Positions 10,103 through 19,102 of a stretch of DNA of 64,000 nucleotides are shown one piece after another. How positions within the stretch are numbered: the first letter of the stretch is position 1; each line of letters begins with the position of its first letter. The DNA lies in the NCBI GenBank assembly GCA_018064605.1, contig JAGHUX010000005.1, forward strand, positions 407,468-471,467, read 5' to 3'. A program made the position numbers and the translations under genes. The stretch comes from Candidatus Limimorpha caballi. GTDB lineage: Bacteria; Bacteroidota; Bacteroidia; Bacteroidales; F082. The notes under the pieces were generated by a model, which was not told the DNA's origin, searched no databases, and worked only from the letters and a program-made list of their open reading frames with translations.

Positions 10103-11292
10103 TAGATACTATGTCCCAATACCCAACATACAAACTCGGTGAAGTAGCAGACTACATTAATGGTAGAGCATTCAAACCTTCTGAATGGAAAGAGAAAGGT
10201 CTTCCAATTGTTAGGATCCAAAATCTAAATGATGAAAGTGCTGTTTATCATTATTCTGATGCGGAACATGAAGAAAAATATTTGCTTCATGATGGGGATT
10301 TGTTGTTCGCATGGGCGGCTTCGTTGGGTACATATATTTGGAATGGTGGTGAGGCTTGGTTGAATCAGCACATTTTTAAGGTTTTGCCTAAACAAAATGT
10401 GTCTAAAATGTATCTGTATTATGCATTAACATCTATAATAAAGGAATTGTATTCTAAATCACATGGTTCGGGTATGGTTCATGTGACAAAAGGAAAATTT
10501 GAAGAAACAGAAATCCCTCTTCCCCCTCTCGCCACCCAGCGCGCCATAGTAACCCGCATAGAATCCCTCTTTGCCGAGTTGGACAAAGGCGTGGAGAAAT
10601 TAAAAACCGCACAGCAACAACTAAAAGTCTATAGGCAGGCCGTGCTGAATGATTGCTTGACTAAAGGTAGCGAGAAGTGGAAGAAAGTGAAGTTGGGTGA
10701 GGTGATTGAACGTATAGAGGCTGGAAAAAGTTTTAGATGTAGTGAGAAAGTTCCTTCAAAAAATGAAAAAGGGATTGTAAAGATAAGTGCAGTTACTTGG
10801 GGGGAATTTTTAGAAATGGAATGTAAGACTATTGTCAATGAAGAGTTCTATAATCCAAACTATAGAATACATAAAGGGGATTTATTAATAAGTCGTGCAA
10901 ATACATTACAATTGGTTGGTTCTTGTGTTTTTGTTCGAAAAGAACCTAACCGAGATATTGTATTAAGTGATAAGGTATTACGCCTTATACCCAAACAAAA
11001 TGCGGATAGTAGATTCTTATTATATAGTTTGAGAACTTCTAATAGTAGAAAACAAATTCAAACTATGTCTACGGGAAATCAGGATTCTATGAGAAATATT
11101 GGTCAAGACAGATTGAAAAAAATTAATCTTGAGTGTCCCTCTCTTCCCGAACAGCAGCGCATAGTCCAAGAAATCGAAACCCGATTATCGGCTTGCGATG
11201 AGGTGGAGAAAAACATCGCCGAATCGTTGCAACAAGCCGAGGCATTACGGCAAAGCATTCTGAAAAAGGCGTTCAGCGGGGAGCTGGTGTAA
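10099..11292 (+). CDS. hsdS: Type I restriction specificity subunit (HsdS)
   Basis: The 397 residues contain two target-recognition domains (about 5-145 and 200-340). Each is followed by a conserved helical spacer: PPLATQRAIVTRIESLFAEL and the Gln-rich helix to about 190, then LPEQQRIVQEIETRL to the end (KKAFSGELV). HsdS sets the bipartite DNA target and anchors two HsdM and two HsdR subunits. The start at 10099 overlaps the previous stop by 4 bases, suggesting translational coupling; a second ATG at 10111 (MSQYPTYKLGEV) is an alternative. The recognition domains are AT-rich while the spacer helices are GC-richer, the mosaic expected when recognition domains are swapped. Confidence 0.95.
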   Translation: MIDTMSQYPTYKLGEVADYINGRAFKPSEWKEKGLPIVRIQNLNDESAVYHYSDAEHEEKYLLHDGDLLFAWAASLGTYIWNGGEAWLNQHIFKVLPKQNVSKMYLYYALTSIIKELYSKSHGSGMVHVTKGKFEETEIPLPPLATQRAIVTRIESLFAELDKGVEKLKTAQQQLKVYRQAVLNDCLTKGSEKWKKVKLGEVIERIEAGKSFRCSEKVPSKNEKGIVKISAVTWGEFLEMECKTIVNEEFYNPNYRIHKGDLLISRANTLQLVGSCVFVRKEPNRDIVLSDKVLRLIPKQNADSRFLLYSLRTSNSRKQIQTMSTGNQDSMRNIGQDRLKKINLECPSLPEQQRIVQEIETRLSACDEVEKNIAESLQQAEALRQSILKKAFSGELV

Positions 11293-11483
11293 ATGTGATT
11301 TATAAGTTATTTGACTTATAAATTGTTAAGTACAAAATATATGACGGTGAAAACAAAACCAAGGCAATTCTTTCTTTATGATGATGTTTGTGAAACCATT
11401 GTTTTATGCACAATATAATACATAAATGAAAAATATATATCCTATGATACATAAACAAAAATATGACACATATAATGTATATG

Positions 11484-11524
11484 ATAAAATATGAGTTAAG
11501 TTATTCATATTTTATATATCTTTG
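11484..11524 (+). promoter_or_regulatory. Promoter of satD-DUF3307-hsdM with an adjacent inverted repeat
   Basis: TATCTTTG at 11517-11524 is an exact -7 element 21 bases before the ATG. Just upstream is a perfect 11-bp inverted repeat, ATAAAATATGA (11484-11494) and TCATATTTTAT (11505-11515), with a 10-base spacer covering the -33 region. It would let hsdM and its partners be transcribed separately from hsdR/hsdS, with a protein bound at the repeat controlling access. The whole 11293-11544 gap is AT-rich and holds no recognisable gene. Confidence 0.55.
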
Positions 11525-11544
11525 CAATTTCAAACGCTATAAAC

Positions 11545-12267
11545 ATGGAAAATAAGAAAGTGGCTGTTATCACTGGCGATTTAGTCAATTCACGCCAAAT
11601 TTCTATCGAAAACCGAAAAGAAATCTACGCGTACATGAAATGGTGTTATTCTTGCTTTGTCATTCAGCGAGGCTGCTTCACTGATTTCAAATTAGAATTT
11701 TTCAGAGGCGACAGTTTCCAGTTGCTGGTGGAAGATCCTGAAATGGCTCTGCGAGTGGCATTGTTTCTGCGTGCAAGATTGCGTGCTGCCTATGGAAGAA
11801 AGAATCTGCAGGAAGAACCATCGTTGTCAAAATATATGCAGAAGAGCGGCAACAAGAAACTATGGGATGCACGAATGTCCATAGGTATTGGTGACATGGA
11901 ATATCGTTCAAAGTCAGTCATAACTTCCGATGGTGAAGCCTTCGTTTTGTCAGGGCACGAGCTGGACAAAATGAAATCAAATGAACGTCTGGCCATAAAA
12001 ATGCAAGGTGTTGACGAGTATTCGTTAATGCAGTCGCAATTCAACACACTGCTTCGCTTGAGTGACGCATTGGTACAAGGGTGGACGGAAGCCCAGTCAC
12101 AATTGGCGGCAGAATGTCTTTTGTTTCCAAATAAGACACAGCAAGCATTGGAAAAGGAATATGGAATCCCCCAAACTACCATAAGCCGGCGAAAATCAGG
12201 GGGACACATTGATGAAATATTGAGCTTGTGTGATTATTTTGAAAAATTAATACCGACATTGCTATGA
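11545..12267 (+). CDS. SatD-like protein with a C-terminal helix-turn-helix-like segment
   Basis: This 240-residue soluble protein begins KVAVITGDLVNSRQI, the start typical of SatD-family proteins. A central region follows (FRGDSFQLLVEDPEMALRVA, RMSIGIGDMEY) that reads somewhat like a nucleotide-cyclase fold. The C-terminus (LEKEYGIPQTTISRRKSGG) looks like a helix-turn-helix, so DNA binding is possible. SatD was named from an acid-tolerance operon of Streptococcus mutans; its biochemical role is not known to me. The gene overlaps the next by 4 bases and sits between hsdS and hsdM, so it may regulate or assist the methylase. Family call moderate, function unknown. Confidence 0.65.
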   Translation: MENKKVAVITGDLVNSRQISIENRKEIYAYMKWCYSCFVIQRGCFTDFKLEFFRGDSFQLLVEDPEMALRVALFLRARLRAAYGRKNLQEEPSLSKYMQKSGNKKLWDARMSIGIGDMEYRSKSVITSDGEAFVLSGHELDKMKSNERLAIKMQGVDEYSLMQSQFNTLLRLSDALVQGWTEAQSQLAAECLLFPNKTQQALEKEYGIPQTTISRRKSGGHIDEILSLCDYFEKLIPTLL

Positions 12268-12983
12268 ATATAATACTTGTCATTACTGTCTTTTTGCTCG
12301 TTCATGTTTTGTTTGATTTTTATTTTCAACCGTCTGAATGGGTGGGCTCAAAAACAACCGAAGGCTTTAAGTCGAAATATTTGTATTTACACTGCTTTAT
12401 ATATGCTTTGGCAGTCTCAACCACCGTTTTCTTTTTGACACACCTATGTTGGCTGACTATAGTTTCATTTTTGGGAGCCGGCATTTCTCATTTGGTAATA
12501 GATGGTTTAAAAAAGAAATATAAAGATAGTACGGCTTATTTCTTTATAGACCAGTTCTTTCATATACTTGTATTAGGACTTATTGTGTGCCAGGTTTGCA
12601 TGAAACAGGCTATTGAAATTGACAGGGAGTGGTTGATTGTTCTAATATATGCATTGGGATACCTGATTGTTCTAAAGCCTTTTGGTATTGCTACAAAAAA
12701 CATAATGGACAATTTTGATTTCAGCCCTTCGGAAAAAGGACTTAAAGATGGCGGATTGTGGATTGGTTATATTGAACGTTTTCTGATATTAACTTTTGTT
12801 CTGATGTCCTACTATGAGGGTATAGGCTTCTTATTGGCTGCAAAATCAATATTCAGATTTGGAGAACTGAAAAATGAAACTGATATAAAACGGACTGAAT
12901 ATATATTGATAGGAACCCTTTTGAGTTTCGCGTTAGCCGTTTGTGCAGGAATTTTAATGAAAGTGACGCTGAATTATTTATAA
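12264..12983 (+). CDS. DUF3307 family multi-pass membrane protein
   Basis: The 239-residue protein has about six or seven hydrophobic segments (near 3-20, 45-80, 102-120, 128-148, 170-190, 213-236). The motif HVLFDFYFQPSEW near residue 14 and SHLVIDGLKKKY near 73 match the DUF3307 family as I recall it. Function is unknown. It overlaps the satD-like gene by 4 bases (ATGA) and ends 3 bases before hsdM, so the three genes form one operon. SatD plus DUF3307 is a recurrent pair in Bacteroidetes from memory; placement inside an hsd locus is the odd part. Confidence 0.75.
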   Translation: MNIILVITVFLLVHVLFDFYFQPSEWVGSKTTEGFKSKYLYLHCFIYALAVSTTVFFLTHLCWLTIVSFLGAGISHLVIDGLKKKYKDSTAYFFIDQFFHILVLGLIVCQVCMKQAIEIDREWLIVLIYALGYLIVLKPFGIATKNIMDNFDFSPSEKGLKDGGLWIGYIERFLILTFVLMSYYEGIGFLLAAKSIFRFGELKNETDIKRTEYILIGTLLSFALAVCAGILMKVTLNYL

Positions 12984-12986
12984 GCA

Positions 12987-14498
12987 ATGACAGAATCAAC
13001 AATAATCTCGAAAATTTGGAATATGGCCAACGTGCTTCGCGACGATGGCGTGAGTTATGGCGATTATTTGGAACAAATTACCTATCTGCTTTTCTTGAAA
13101 ATGGCAGACGAGATGAACAAGCCGCCATACAACAAGGGGTTGAAGTTCCCACACGTAAAGGATGCCGAAGGAAAAGAACTTCCTGACGGAGAATTTTGCG
13201 ATTGGGAAACGCTCATCAGCAAGCGCGGAGCGGAACTTGAGGCCTATTATGTGCAGATGCTTCGCAGCCTTGGCACAGAGAAAGGCATGTTGGGACAAAT
13301 CTACACCAAGAGCCAGAACAAGATTCAGGATCCGGCGAAATTGCTTCGAGTAATCGAAATGATAAATAAGGAAAATTGGTCGCTGATGGGCTCCGATGTC
13401 AAGGGTAAAATCTACGAAGGCCTGTTGGAGAAAAATGCCGAAGATACCAAGAGTGGGGCAGGTCAGTATTTTACGCCTCGTGCCTTGATAAAGGCAATGG
13501 TGGCGTGTGTGCGCCCGAAACCGCAGAAAACCATTATCGACCCGGCTTGTGGGACAGGTGGATTCTTCCTCGCATCGTACGATTATCTGGCAGGACAATC
13601 ATTAAACAAAGACGAAAAGCAGTTCCTGAAGAAGAAGACTTTCTTTGGAAACGAAATTGTTGCAAATACCCGCCGTTTGTGTTTGATGAACCTGTATTTG
13701 CACAACATAGGCGAATTGGACAGCGAGGATTTCATTTCGCCAAACGATGCCTTGGTGGCCGACAATGGCAACCGATACGATTATGTGCTTACCAATCCGC
13801 CTTTCGGCAAAAAAAGCAGCATAACCATTACCAACGAAGATGGCGAAATAGAAAAAGAGGATTTGAGCTACAACCGTCAGGATTTTTGGGAAACAACTTC
13901 AAATAAGCAGTTGAATTTCTTGCAACATATCAAAACCTTGATGAAAATCAATGGACAAGCTGCAGTTGTATTGCCAGACAATGTGCTGTTCGAAGGTGGT
14001 GCAGGCGAGGAGATTCGCAAGCAGCTTATGAAAACCACAGAGTTGCACACAATTTTGCGATTGCCTACGGGCATTTTCTATGCAAATGGAGTGAAGGCAA
14101 ATGTGTTGTTTTTCGATAATAAACCAGCAAGCAAGGAAGTACAGACAAAAGACATTTGGATTTACGATTACCGCACAAATATTCATCATACATTGAAAAA
14201 ATCACCGCTGACGTTTGAGGATTTGGCGGACTTCATTAAATGCTACAATCCCGAAAATCGCCATTTGCGTACCGAAACTTGGAGCGAAGAAAATCCAGAG
14301 GGCCGTTGGCGTAAGTTTACCTACGATGATGTGATTAAGCGAGACAAGACAAACCTTGATATATTTTGGCTGAAGGACAAGAGTCTGACGGATTTGGACA
14401 ATCTTCCCGAACCTGACGATATTGCAGCGGAGATTATTGACAACCTCGAGGAAGGCATCAATTGTTTCAAAAGACTATTTGAAGCAGTTGGGGAATAA
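12987..14498 (+). CDS. hsdM: Type I restriction-modification DNA methyltransferase (HsdM)
   Basis: The 503-residue N6-adenine methyltransferase has an N-terminal helical domain (about 1-150, YLLFLKMADEM), then GQYFTPRALIKAMV, the AdoMet-binding motif DPACGTGGF near 184 and the catalytic NPPF near 268. Two HsdM with HsdS methylate adenine in the target to protect host DNA; with HsdR added the complex restricts. Unusually it is the last gene of the locus, separated from hsdS by satD and DUF3307 genes and driven by their promoter. Codon use is intermediate and the sequence looks intact. Confidence 0.96.
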   Translation: MTESTIISKIWNMANVLRDDGVSYGDYLEQITYLLFLKMADEMNKPPYNKGLKFPHVKDAEGKELPDGEFCDWETLISKRGAELEAYYVQMLRSLGTEKGMLGQIYTKSQNKIQDPAKLLRVIEMINKENWSLMGSDVKGKIYEGLLEKNAEDTKSGAGQYFTPRALIKAMVACVRPKPQKTIIDPACGTGGFFLASYDYLAGQSLNKDEKQFLKKKTFFGNEIVANTRRLCLMNLYLHNIGELDSEDFISPNDALVADNGNRYDYVLTNPPFGKKSSITITNEDGEIEKEDLSYNRQDFWETTSNKQLNFLQHIKTLMKINGQAAVVLPDNVLFEGGAGEEIRKQLMKTTELHTILRLPTGIFYANGVKANVLFFDNKPASKEVQTKDIWIYDYRTNIHHTLKKSPLTFEDLADFIKCYNPENRHLRTETWSEENPEGRWRKFTYDDVIKRDKTNLDIFWLKDKSLTDLDNLPEPDDIAAEIIDNLEEGINCFKRLFEAVGE

Positions 14499-14589
14499 AA
14501 TGCACCCTCATTTGGAAGGGAAACACATCCAAAAGATTTTTCTGCATTATCCGGACACGGAAACACCGCCATCTCCTCCCCTTTCTTTT

Positions 14590-14633
14590 TTTGTGAAATT
14601 TACTCACAAATAAAAAAAGATTACTTATCTTTG
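14590..14633 (+). promoter_or_regulatory. rpe promoter with inverted repeat
   Basis: TATCTTTG at 14626-14633 is an exact -7 element 24 bases before the rpe ATG. Upstream TTTGTGA (14590-14596) and TCACAAA (14604-14610) form a perfect 7-bp inverted repeat with a 7-base spacer. It may be an operator (it resembles CRP/FNR half-sites, but the spacing is one base longer) or a weak hairpin ending hsdM transcription. Confidence 0.5.
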
Positions 14634-14656
14634 CAAATCGTTTTACAAAATAAGAT

Positions 14657-15304
14657 ATGCAGAAACTGATAGCTCCGTCGCTGCTCTCGGCGGATTTCCT
14701 TCACCTCGCCGACGACATCGACATGGTCAACAAAAGCCGGGCCGACTGGTTCCATTGCGACATCATGGACGGCGTGTTCGTGCCTAATATCTCATACGGC
14801 ATCCCTGTGGTGCAAGCCATCAAGAAACAAGCCCTCAAGCCGCTCGACGTGCATCTGATGATCGTCGAGCCTGACCGTTATTTTGAGAAGTTCCATGAGG
14901 CCGGAGCCGACATCATCACGTTTCATTACGAGGCGAGCACCCACATACACCGCTCGGTGCAGAAGCTGAAGTCGCTCGGCGTGAAAGCCGGCGTCGTGCT
15001 CAACCCGCACACGCCCGTGTCGCTGCTCGAAGACATCATCGGCGACCTCGACATCGTGCTGCTGATGTCGGTCAACCCCGGGTTCGGCGGACAGAAATTC
15101 ATCGAACGCACGTATTCAAAAATCGAGAAGCTGCGCGACATGATTGAATCACAAGGTCTTGAGACGATGATCGAGGTCGATGGCGGAGTCTCCACATCCA
15201 ACGCGAAGAAGCTTTTCGACACCGGAGCCGACATCCTGGTGGCCGGCAACGCCGTCTTCAAATCAGATAATCCAATTAAAACTATAGAAGAGTTGAAGAG
15301 GTAA
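14657..15304 (+). CDS. rpe: Ribulose-phosphate 3-epimerase
   Basis: The 215-residue TIM-barrel protein has the family motifs APSLLSADF, FHCDIMDGVFVPN, DVHLMI, SVNPGFGGQKF and EVDGGV, covering the metal ligands and the two catalytic Asp residues. It interconverts ribulose-5-phosphate and xylulose-5-phosphate in the non-oxidative pentose phosphate pathway. GC content returns here to that of the core genes, so the right boundary of the restriction island lies between 14498 and this gene. A hairpin-plus-tandem repeat follows. Confidence 0.96.
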   Translation: MQKLIAPSLLSADFLHLADDIDMVNKSRADWFHCDIMDGVFVPNISYGIPVVQAIKKQALKPLDVHLMIVEPDRYFEKFHEAGADIITFHYEASTHIHRSVQKLKSLGVKAGVVLNPHTPVSLLEDIIGDLDIVLLMSVNPGFGGQKFIERTYSKIEKLRDMIESQGLETMIEVDGGVSTSNAKKLFDTGADILVAGNAVFKSDNPIKTIEELKR

Positions 15305-15314
15305 AATAGGAGTT

Positions 15315-15412
15315 TTAGGTAATTAGGAGTTTGAGAATCCCAAACACCTAATCACCTAAATACCTTAAACACCTAAATACCTAATCACCTAAACACCTTA
15401 AACACCTAATAC
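15315..15412. repeat. Hairpin plus CACCTAA-type tandem repeat between rpe and pepD
   Basis: Arms 15315-15333 and 15341-15359 are 19-bp inverted copies with 17 matches and a 7-base loop. They are followed by a run of CACCTAA, TACCTTAA and AACACCTAA units up to the pepD start. The same TAGGTGATTAG / CTAATCACCTA words occur at 51051-51110, and a related array lies at 59811-59905. Confidence 0.8.
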
Positions 15413-15413
15413 T

Positions 15414-16877
15414 ATGAACGAAATTGTTGCAACATTGAAACCTGCGAATGTCTGGAAAGAGTTCCAGGGCATCATGGGCGTACCGCGTCCGTCGAAGAAA
15501 GAAGAGAAAATGGTCAAATATCTTGAGGACTGGGCCATTGAGCACAAAGTGAGATTCGTGAAAGAGCCGTGCGGCAACATCATCATGACGGTGCCAGCGA
15601 CTCCGGGCATGGAAGACCGCCAGACTATCATCCTACAAGCGCACATGGACATGGTGTGCGAGAAGAACGGCGACTGCGCCCACGACTTCCTCAACGACCC
15701 CATCGAGGCTGTCCTGAAGGGCGAATGGCTTCACGCCAACGGCACGACCCTCGGCGCTGACGACGGCATCGGCGTGGCGGCGGCACTGGCTGTCATCGCC
15801 GACCCGACGGTGAAACACGGCCCGCTGGAGTGCATCTTCACCGTTGACGAAGAGACAGGACTCACCGGCGCCGAAAAGCTCGACCCGAAAGACTTCACGG
15901 GCCGCATCCTCCTCAACCTTGACTCGGAAGACGAAGGCCAGATCTTCATCGGCTGCGCCGGCGGCATGGACACCATCGTCAAGATCTTCTACAAATTCGA
16001 GAGCGTACCGGAAGGCTACGTCCCTTACGACGTGAAAGTCAGCGGACTCAAAGGCGGACACTCCGGCGACGACATCAACAAGAACCTCGCCAACGCCAAC
16101 AAGCTCCTCACCAGGATCCTCTGGCAGGCGGCCAACGAATACGACCTCAGGATATACGACATCCAGGGCGGTAACCTGCGAAACGCCATCGCCCGCGAGG
16201 CCAACGCCGTCGTCTTCATCTCGAAGGAGAACGCCGGGCAATTCGAGGCTTTCGTGGCGGAAATGGAGAAGAACTTCAGGAACGAATACCGCGTGGCCGA
16301 GCCTAACATCAGCGTGAAGACCTGCAAGTCGGACACGGCAGCCGATGTCGTCATCGACGAGATGACACAGTTCGACCTCCTGAACGGACTCCTCACCTGC
16401 CCTCACGGCGTCATCGAGATGTCGCAGACCATCCCGAACTTCGTTGAGACCTCGACAAACCTTGCGTCGGTGAAGAGGAAAGAAGGCTATTTCTTCATCC
16501 AGACATCACAGCGCAGCTCCATCGAGTCGTCGAAGGAATACGTCGCCGCGATGGTCGAGGCGTGCTTCAACCTCGCCAACGCCGAGGTGAGACACACCGA
16601 CGGCTACCCCGGCTGGACACCGAACCCCGACTCCGTCATCTGCGACATCGCCAAGAAATGCTATGTGAAACGCTTCAACAAAGAGCCGAAGGTCCTCGCC
16701 ATCCACGCAGGTCTCGAATGCGGCCTCGTCGGAGACAAGATCTCGGGCATGGACATGATCTCGTTCGGCCCGACGCTCCGCGGCGTCCACTCACCCGACG
16801 AGAGAATCGAAATCGCGACAGTCCAGATGTTCTGGGACTTCCTCTGCGACATACTGCTTGAAGCACCGAGGAAGTGA
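15414..16877 (+). CDS. pepD: Aminoacyl-histidine dipeptidase, M20 family (PepD-like)
   Basis: The 487-residue cytosolic metallopeptidase has M20 metal ligands: QAHMDMV (His), GADDGIG (bridging Asp), catalytic EE in VDEETGLTG, Asp in NLDSED, and a C-terminal His in RGVHSPDERI. The lid domain carries GHSGDDI. It hydrolyses Xaa-His and other dipeptides. It starts right after a CACCTAA repeat array and ends at a shared bidirectional terminator facing the ribosomal cluster. Full length and intact. Confidence 0.93.
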   Translation: MNEIVATLKPANVWKEFQGIMGVPRPSKKEEKMVKYLEDWAIEHKVRFVKEPCGNIIMTVPATPGMEDRQTIILQAHMDMVCEKNGDCAHDFLNDPIEAVLKGEWLHANGTTLGADDGIGVAAALAVIADPTVKHGPLECIFTVDEETGLTGAEKLDPKDFTGRILLNLDSEDEGQIFIGCAGGMDTIVKIFYKFESVPEGYVPYDVKVSGLKGGHSGDDINKNLANANKLLTRILWQAANEYDLRIYDIQGGNLRNAIAREANAVVFISKENAGQFEAFVAEMEKNFRNEYRVAEPNISVKTCKSDTAADVVIDEMTQFDLLNGLLTCPHGVIEMSQTIPNFVETSTNLASVKRKEGYFFIQTSQRSSIESSKEYVAAMVEACFNLANAEVRHTDGYPGWTPNPDSVICDIAKKCYVKRFNKEPKVLAIHAGLECGLVGDKISGMDMISFGPTLRGVHSPDERIEIATVQMFWDFLCDILLEAPRK

Positions 16878-16899
16878 TTTGTTCAGGTCACAAAAAAAG

Positions 16900-16930
16900 A
16901 CAAGCCGGCGCGACGCACCGGCTTGTTTAT
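16900..16930. terminator. Bidirectional terminator between pepD and rplQ
   Basis: ACAAGCCGG (16900-16908) pairs with CCGGCTTGT (16918-16926). T-rich tracts follow on the plus strand (TTTATTTG) and on the minus strand (TCTTTTTTTG). It ends pepD and the long ribosomal operon, which converge here. Confidence 0.8.
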
Positions 16931-16938
16931 TTGTAACG

Positions 16939-16959
16939 AAGACGGGGCTGGCCCGTCTT
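16939..16959. terminator. Second hairpin downstream of rplQ
   Basis: AAGACGGG (16939-16946) pairs with CCCGTCTT (16952-16959), loop GCTGG. It lies just past the rplQ stop and probably backs up the larger hairpin at 16900. Confidence 0.5.
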
Positions 16960-16965
16960 TGTCTG

Positions 16966-17448
16966 TTATTCAGCTTTCGGAGCTTCTGTTGCAGGAGCCT
17001 CGGCTGTCGTCTCGGCAGCTTTCTTCTTGCCGCCACGACGTGTGGTCTTGGTTGTCTTTGCAGCAGCTTTCTTGCCGTTGGTATAGACCTCGTTGAAGTC
17101 GACAAGTTCCATCATGCACATTTCTGCGCTGTCACCGGCGCGGAAGCCGAGTTTGATGATACGGGTGTAACCACCGGGACGGTTAGCGACTTTCTGGCTG
17201 ATTTCGCGGAAGAGTTCGGTGACTGCATATTTGTTCTGCAGGTCGGCGAACACCACGCGGCGTGAATTTGTCGAGTCGTCTTTGGAACGAGTGATCATTG
17301 GCTCAACGTACTTGCGCAAGGCTTTGGCTTTGGCGACCGTTGTGATGATGCGTTTCTCAAGGATCAACGATGATGCCATGTTTGAGAGCATAGCGTTACG
17401 GTGAGCTGCTTTTCTTCCTAAATGATTGATTTTCTTATTGTGTCTCAT
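16966..17448 (-). CDS. rplQ: 50S ribosomal protein L17
   Basis: The 160-residue protein starts with the conserved [20 protein letters not shown] and contains [14 protein letters not shown] and [15 protein letters not shown]. The last 35 residues form a low-complexity tail rich in Lys, Ala, Thr and Glu, as is common in Bacteroidetes L17. L17 binds 23S rRNA near the polypeptide exit. It is the last gene of the cluster, 5 bases after rpoA, with terminators behind it. Confidence 0.96.
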   Translation of the reverse strand: MRHNKKINHLGRKAAHRNAMLSNMASSLILEKRIITTVAKAKALRKYVEPMITRSKDDSTNSRRVVFADLQNKYAVTELFREISQKVANRPGGYTRIIKLGFRAGDSAEMCMMELVDFNEVYTNGKKAAAKTTKTTRRGGKKKAAETTAEAPATEAPKAE

Positions 17449-17453
17449 CTCTA

Positions 17454-18446
17454 TTATTCCTTATCTAATTTATATTTGCTGATATTCATTCCAAATTCGA
17501 GTCCTTTACCTCTGACCAATTCTTCAAGTTCGGTTAGTGACTTCTTACCGAAGTTACGGAACTTGAGCAGGTCGGCTTTGTTAAGGGCGACGAGTTCACC
17601 GATTGTTTCGACTTCGGCTGCCTTGAGGCAGTTGAGTGCGCGAACTGAAAGATCCATATCGACGAGCTTAGTCTTGAGGAGTTGACGGATGTGCAGTGAG
17701 CCTTCGTCAAAGTCCTCGGAGACGGTCTTCTGCTCATCCATCAGCGTGATGCGTTCGTCTGAGAACAGCATGAAGTGGTAGATGAGGATTTTAGCAGCTT
17801 CCGTCATGGCATCCTTCGGATGTATTGAGCCATCAGTCTCGATGTCAAGGACGAGTTTCTCGTAGTCGGTCTTTTGTTCGACACGGTAATTCTCAACCTT
17901 AAAGCTGACGTTTCTGATAGGTGTATGGATGGAGTCGATGGCGATGGTGTTGACCGGTGCGCTGAGGACCTTGTTCTCATCGGCGTTGACATATCCCCTG
18001 CCCTTGTTGATGGTGATGTCGATGGTGATTTTCACCGACTTGTCCATGTGGCAGATGACGAGTTCCGGGTTAAGGACCTGGAACACCGAGAGGAACTTGT
18101 TGATGTCGCCTGCGACGAACTCTTCCTGGTCACCGATGACGACGGTGGCTTTCTCGTATGTCTCGCCCGGGATCTGCTGTTTGAAGCGCACCTGTTTGAA
18201 TTTGAGCACTATGTCGGTAAGGTCTTCTATGACACCAGGGATCGGGGCCATCTCGTGCTCGACACCTTCAATGCGTATCGAGGTGATCGCGAAACCTTCG
18301 AGCGATGAGAGGAGTACTCTTCTCAAGGCGTTGCCGATTGTCATGCCGTAGCCAGGTTCCAGCGGACGGAACTCGAAGACACCGTGCCTGTCTGTCGACT
18401 CAACCATGACGACCTTGTCAGGTCTTTGAAATGCTAATATTGCCAT
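17454..18446 (-). CDS. rpoA: RNA polymerase alpha subunit
   Basis: The 330-residue subunit has the N-terminal dimerisation domain ([20 protein letters not shown] near 32-51) and the C-terminal DNA-binding domain ([21 protein letters not shown], then [12 protein letters not shown]). Alpha nucleates core polymerase assembly; its C-terminal domain contacts upstream DNA and activators. It lies in the alpha operon between rpsD and rplQ. Confidence 0.97.
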   Translation of the reverse strand: MAILAFQRPDKVVMVESTDRHGVFEFRPLEPGYGMTIGNALRRVLLSSLEGFAITSIRIEGVEHEMAPIPGVIEDLTDIVLKFKQVRFKQQIPGETYEKATVVIGDQEEFVAGDINKFLSVFQVLNPELVICHMDKSVKITIDITINKGRGYVNADENKVLSAPVNTIAIDSIHTPIRNVSFKVENYRVEQKTDYEKLVLDIETDGSIHPKDAMTEAAKILIYHFMLFSDERITLMDEQKTVSEDFDEGSLHIRQLLKTKLVDMDLSVRALNCLKAAEVETIGELVALNKADLLKFRNFGKKSLTELEELVRGKGLEFGMNISKYKLDKE

Positions 18447-18465
18447 AATATCAGTTTATATTGGA

Positions 18466-19071
18466 TTATTTAGAATACAACTCGACGATCAGTTGTTCAT
18501 TGATGTTCTCAGGAATGTCCTCACGGTTAGGATAGCTCATGAACTTTCCTGTGAGGCTTGCTGAATCCCATTCTAACCATGGATAGCTGCATGAACGGCC
18601 TTCCACTGAATTCGTGATGACTTCCAAGCTCTTGGACCTCTCGCGGACCGCCACGATGTCGCCCGGCTTCAACATCGCCGAAGGGATGTTGACGACTTTG
18701 CCGTTGACTGTGATGTGACGGTGGCTGACGAGCTGACGGGCGGCGTCACGTGTCGGGGCTATGCCGAGACGGAAGACGACGTTGTCAAGACGTGACTCGA
18801 TGAGCTGGAGCAAAATCTCACCAGTGACACCCTTCTTTGATGATGCGAGGGAGTATGTCTTCCTGAACTGACGTTCGAGGATGCCGTATGTGTATTTCGC
18901 CTTCTGCTTTTCGTTCAACTGTGTGCCGTACTCCGAAATCTTCTTGCGTTTCTTCGCTGCACCATGCTGTCCCGGAGGGAAGTTTCTCTTTTCGTAATTT
19001 TTGTCCGAGCCGTAAATTGGTTCTCCGAACCTACGGGCGATTTTTGTCTTTGGACCTGTATATCTTGCCAT
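18466..19071 (-). CDS. rpsD: 30S ribosomal protein S4
   Basis: The 201-residue protein has the S4 RNA-binding domain ([31 protein letters not shown] is the family stretch, about residues 94-124). It starts [19 protein letters not shown]4 nucleates 30S assembly on the 16S 5' domain, and in many bacteria represses the alpha operon translationally. It lies between rpsK and rpoA. Confidence 0.97.
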   Translation of the reverse strand: MARYTGPKTKIARRFGEPIYGSDKNYEKRNFPPGQHGAAKKRKKISEYGTQLNEKQKAKYTYGILERQFRKTYSLASSKKGVTGEILLQLIESRLDNVVFRLGIAPTRDAARQLVSHRHITVNGKVVNIPSAMLKPGDIVAVRERSKSLEVITNSVEGRSCSYPWLEWDSASLTGKFMSYPNREDIPENINEQLIVELYSK

Positions 19072-19102
19072 AACTTTTTCCTTTTAAATGTTAAACAAAA
19101 AT

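Noticed and set aside
4265..14656. Target-site duplications or an integrase marking the restriction island as an integrative element
   Set aside because: I compared the flanks by eye and found no convincing direct repeat, tRNA gene or recombinase.
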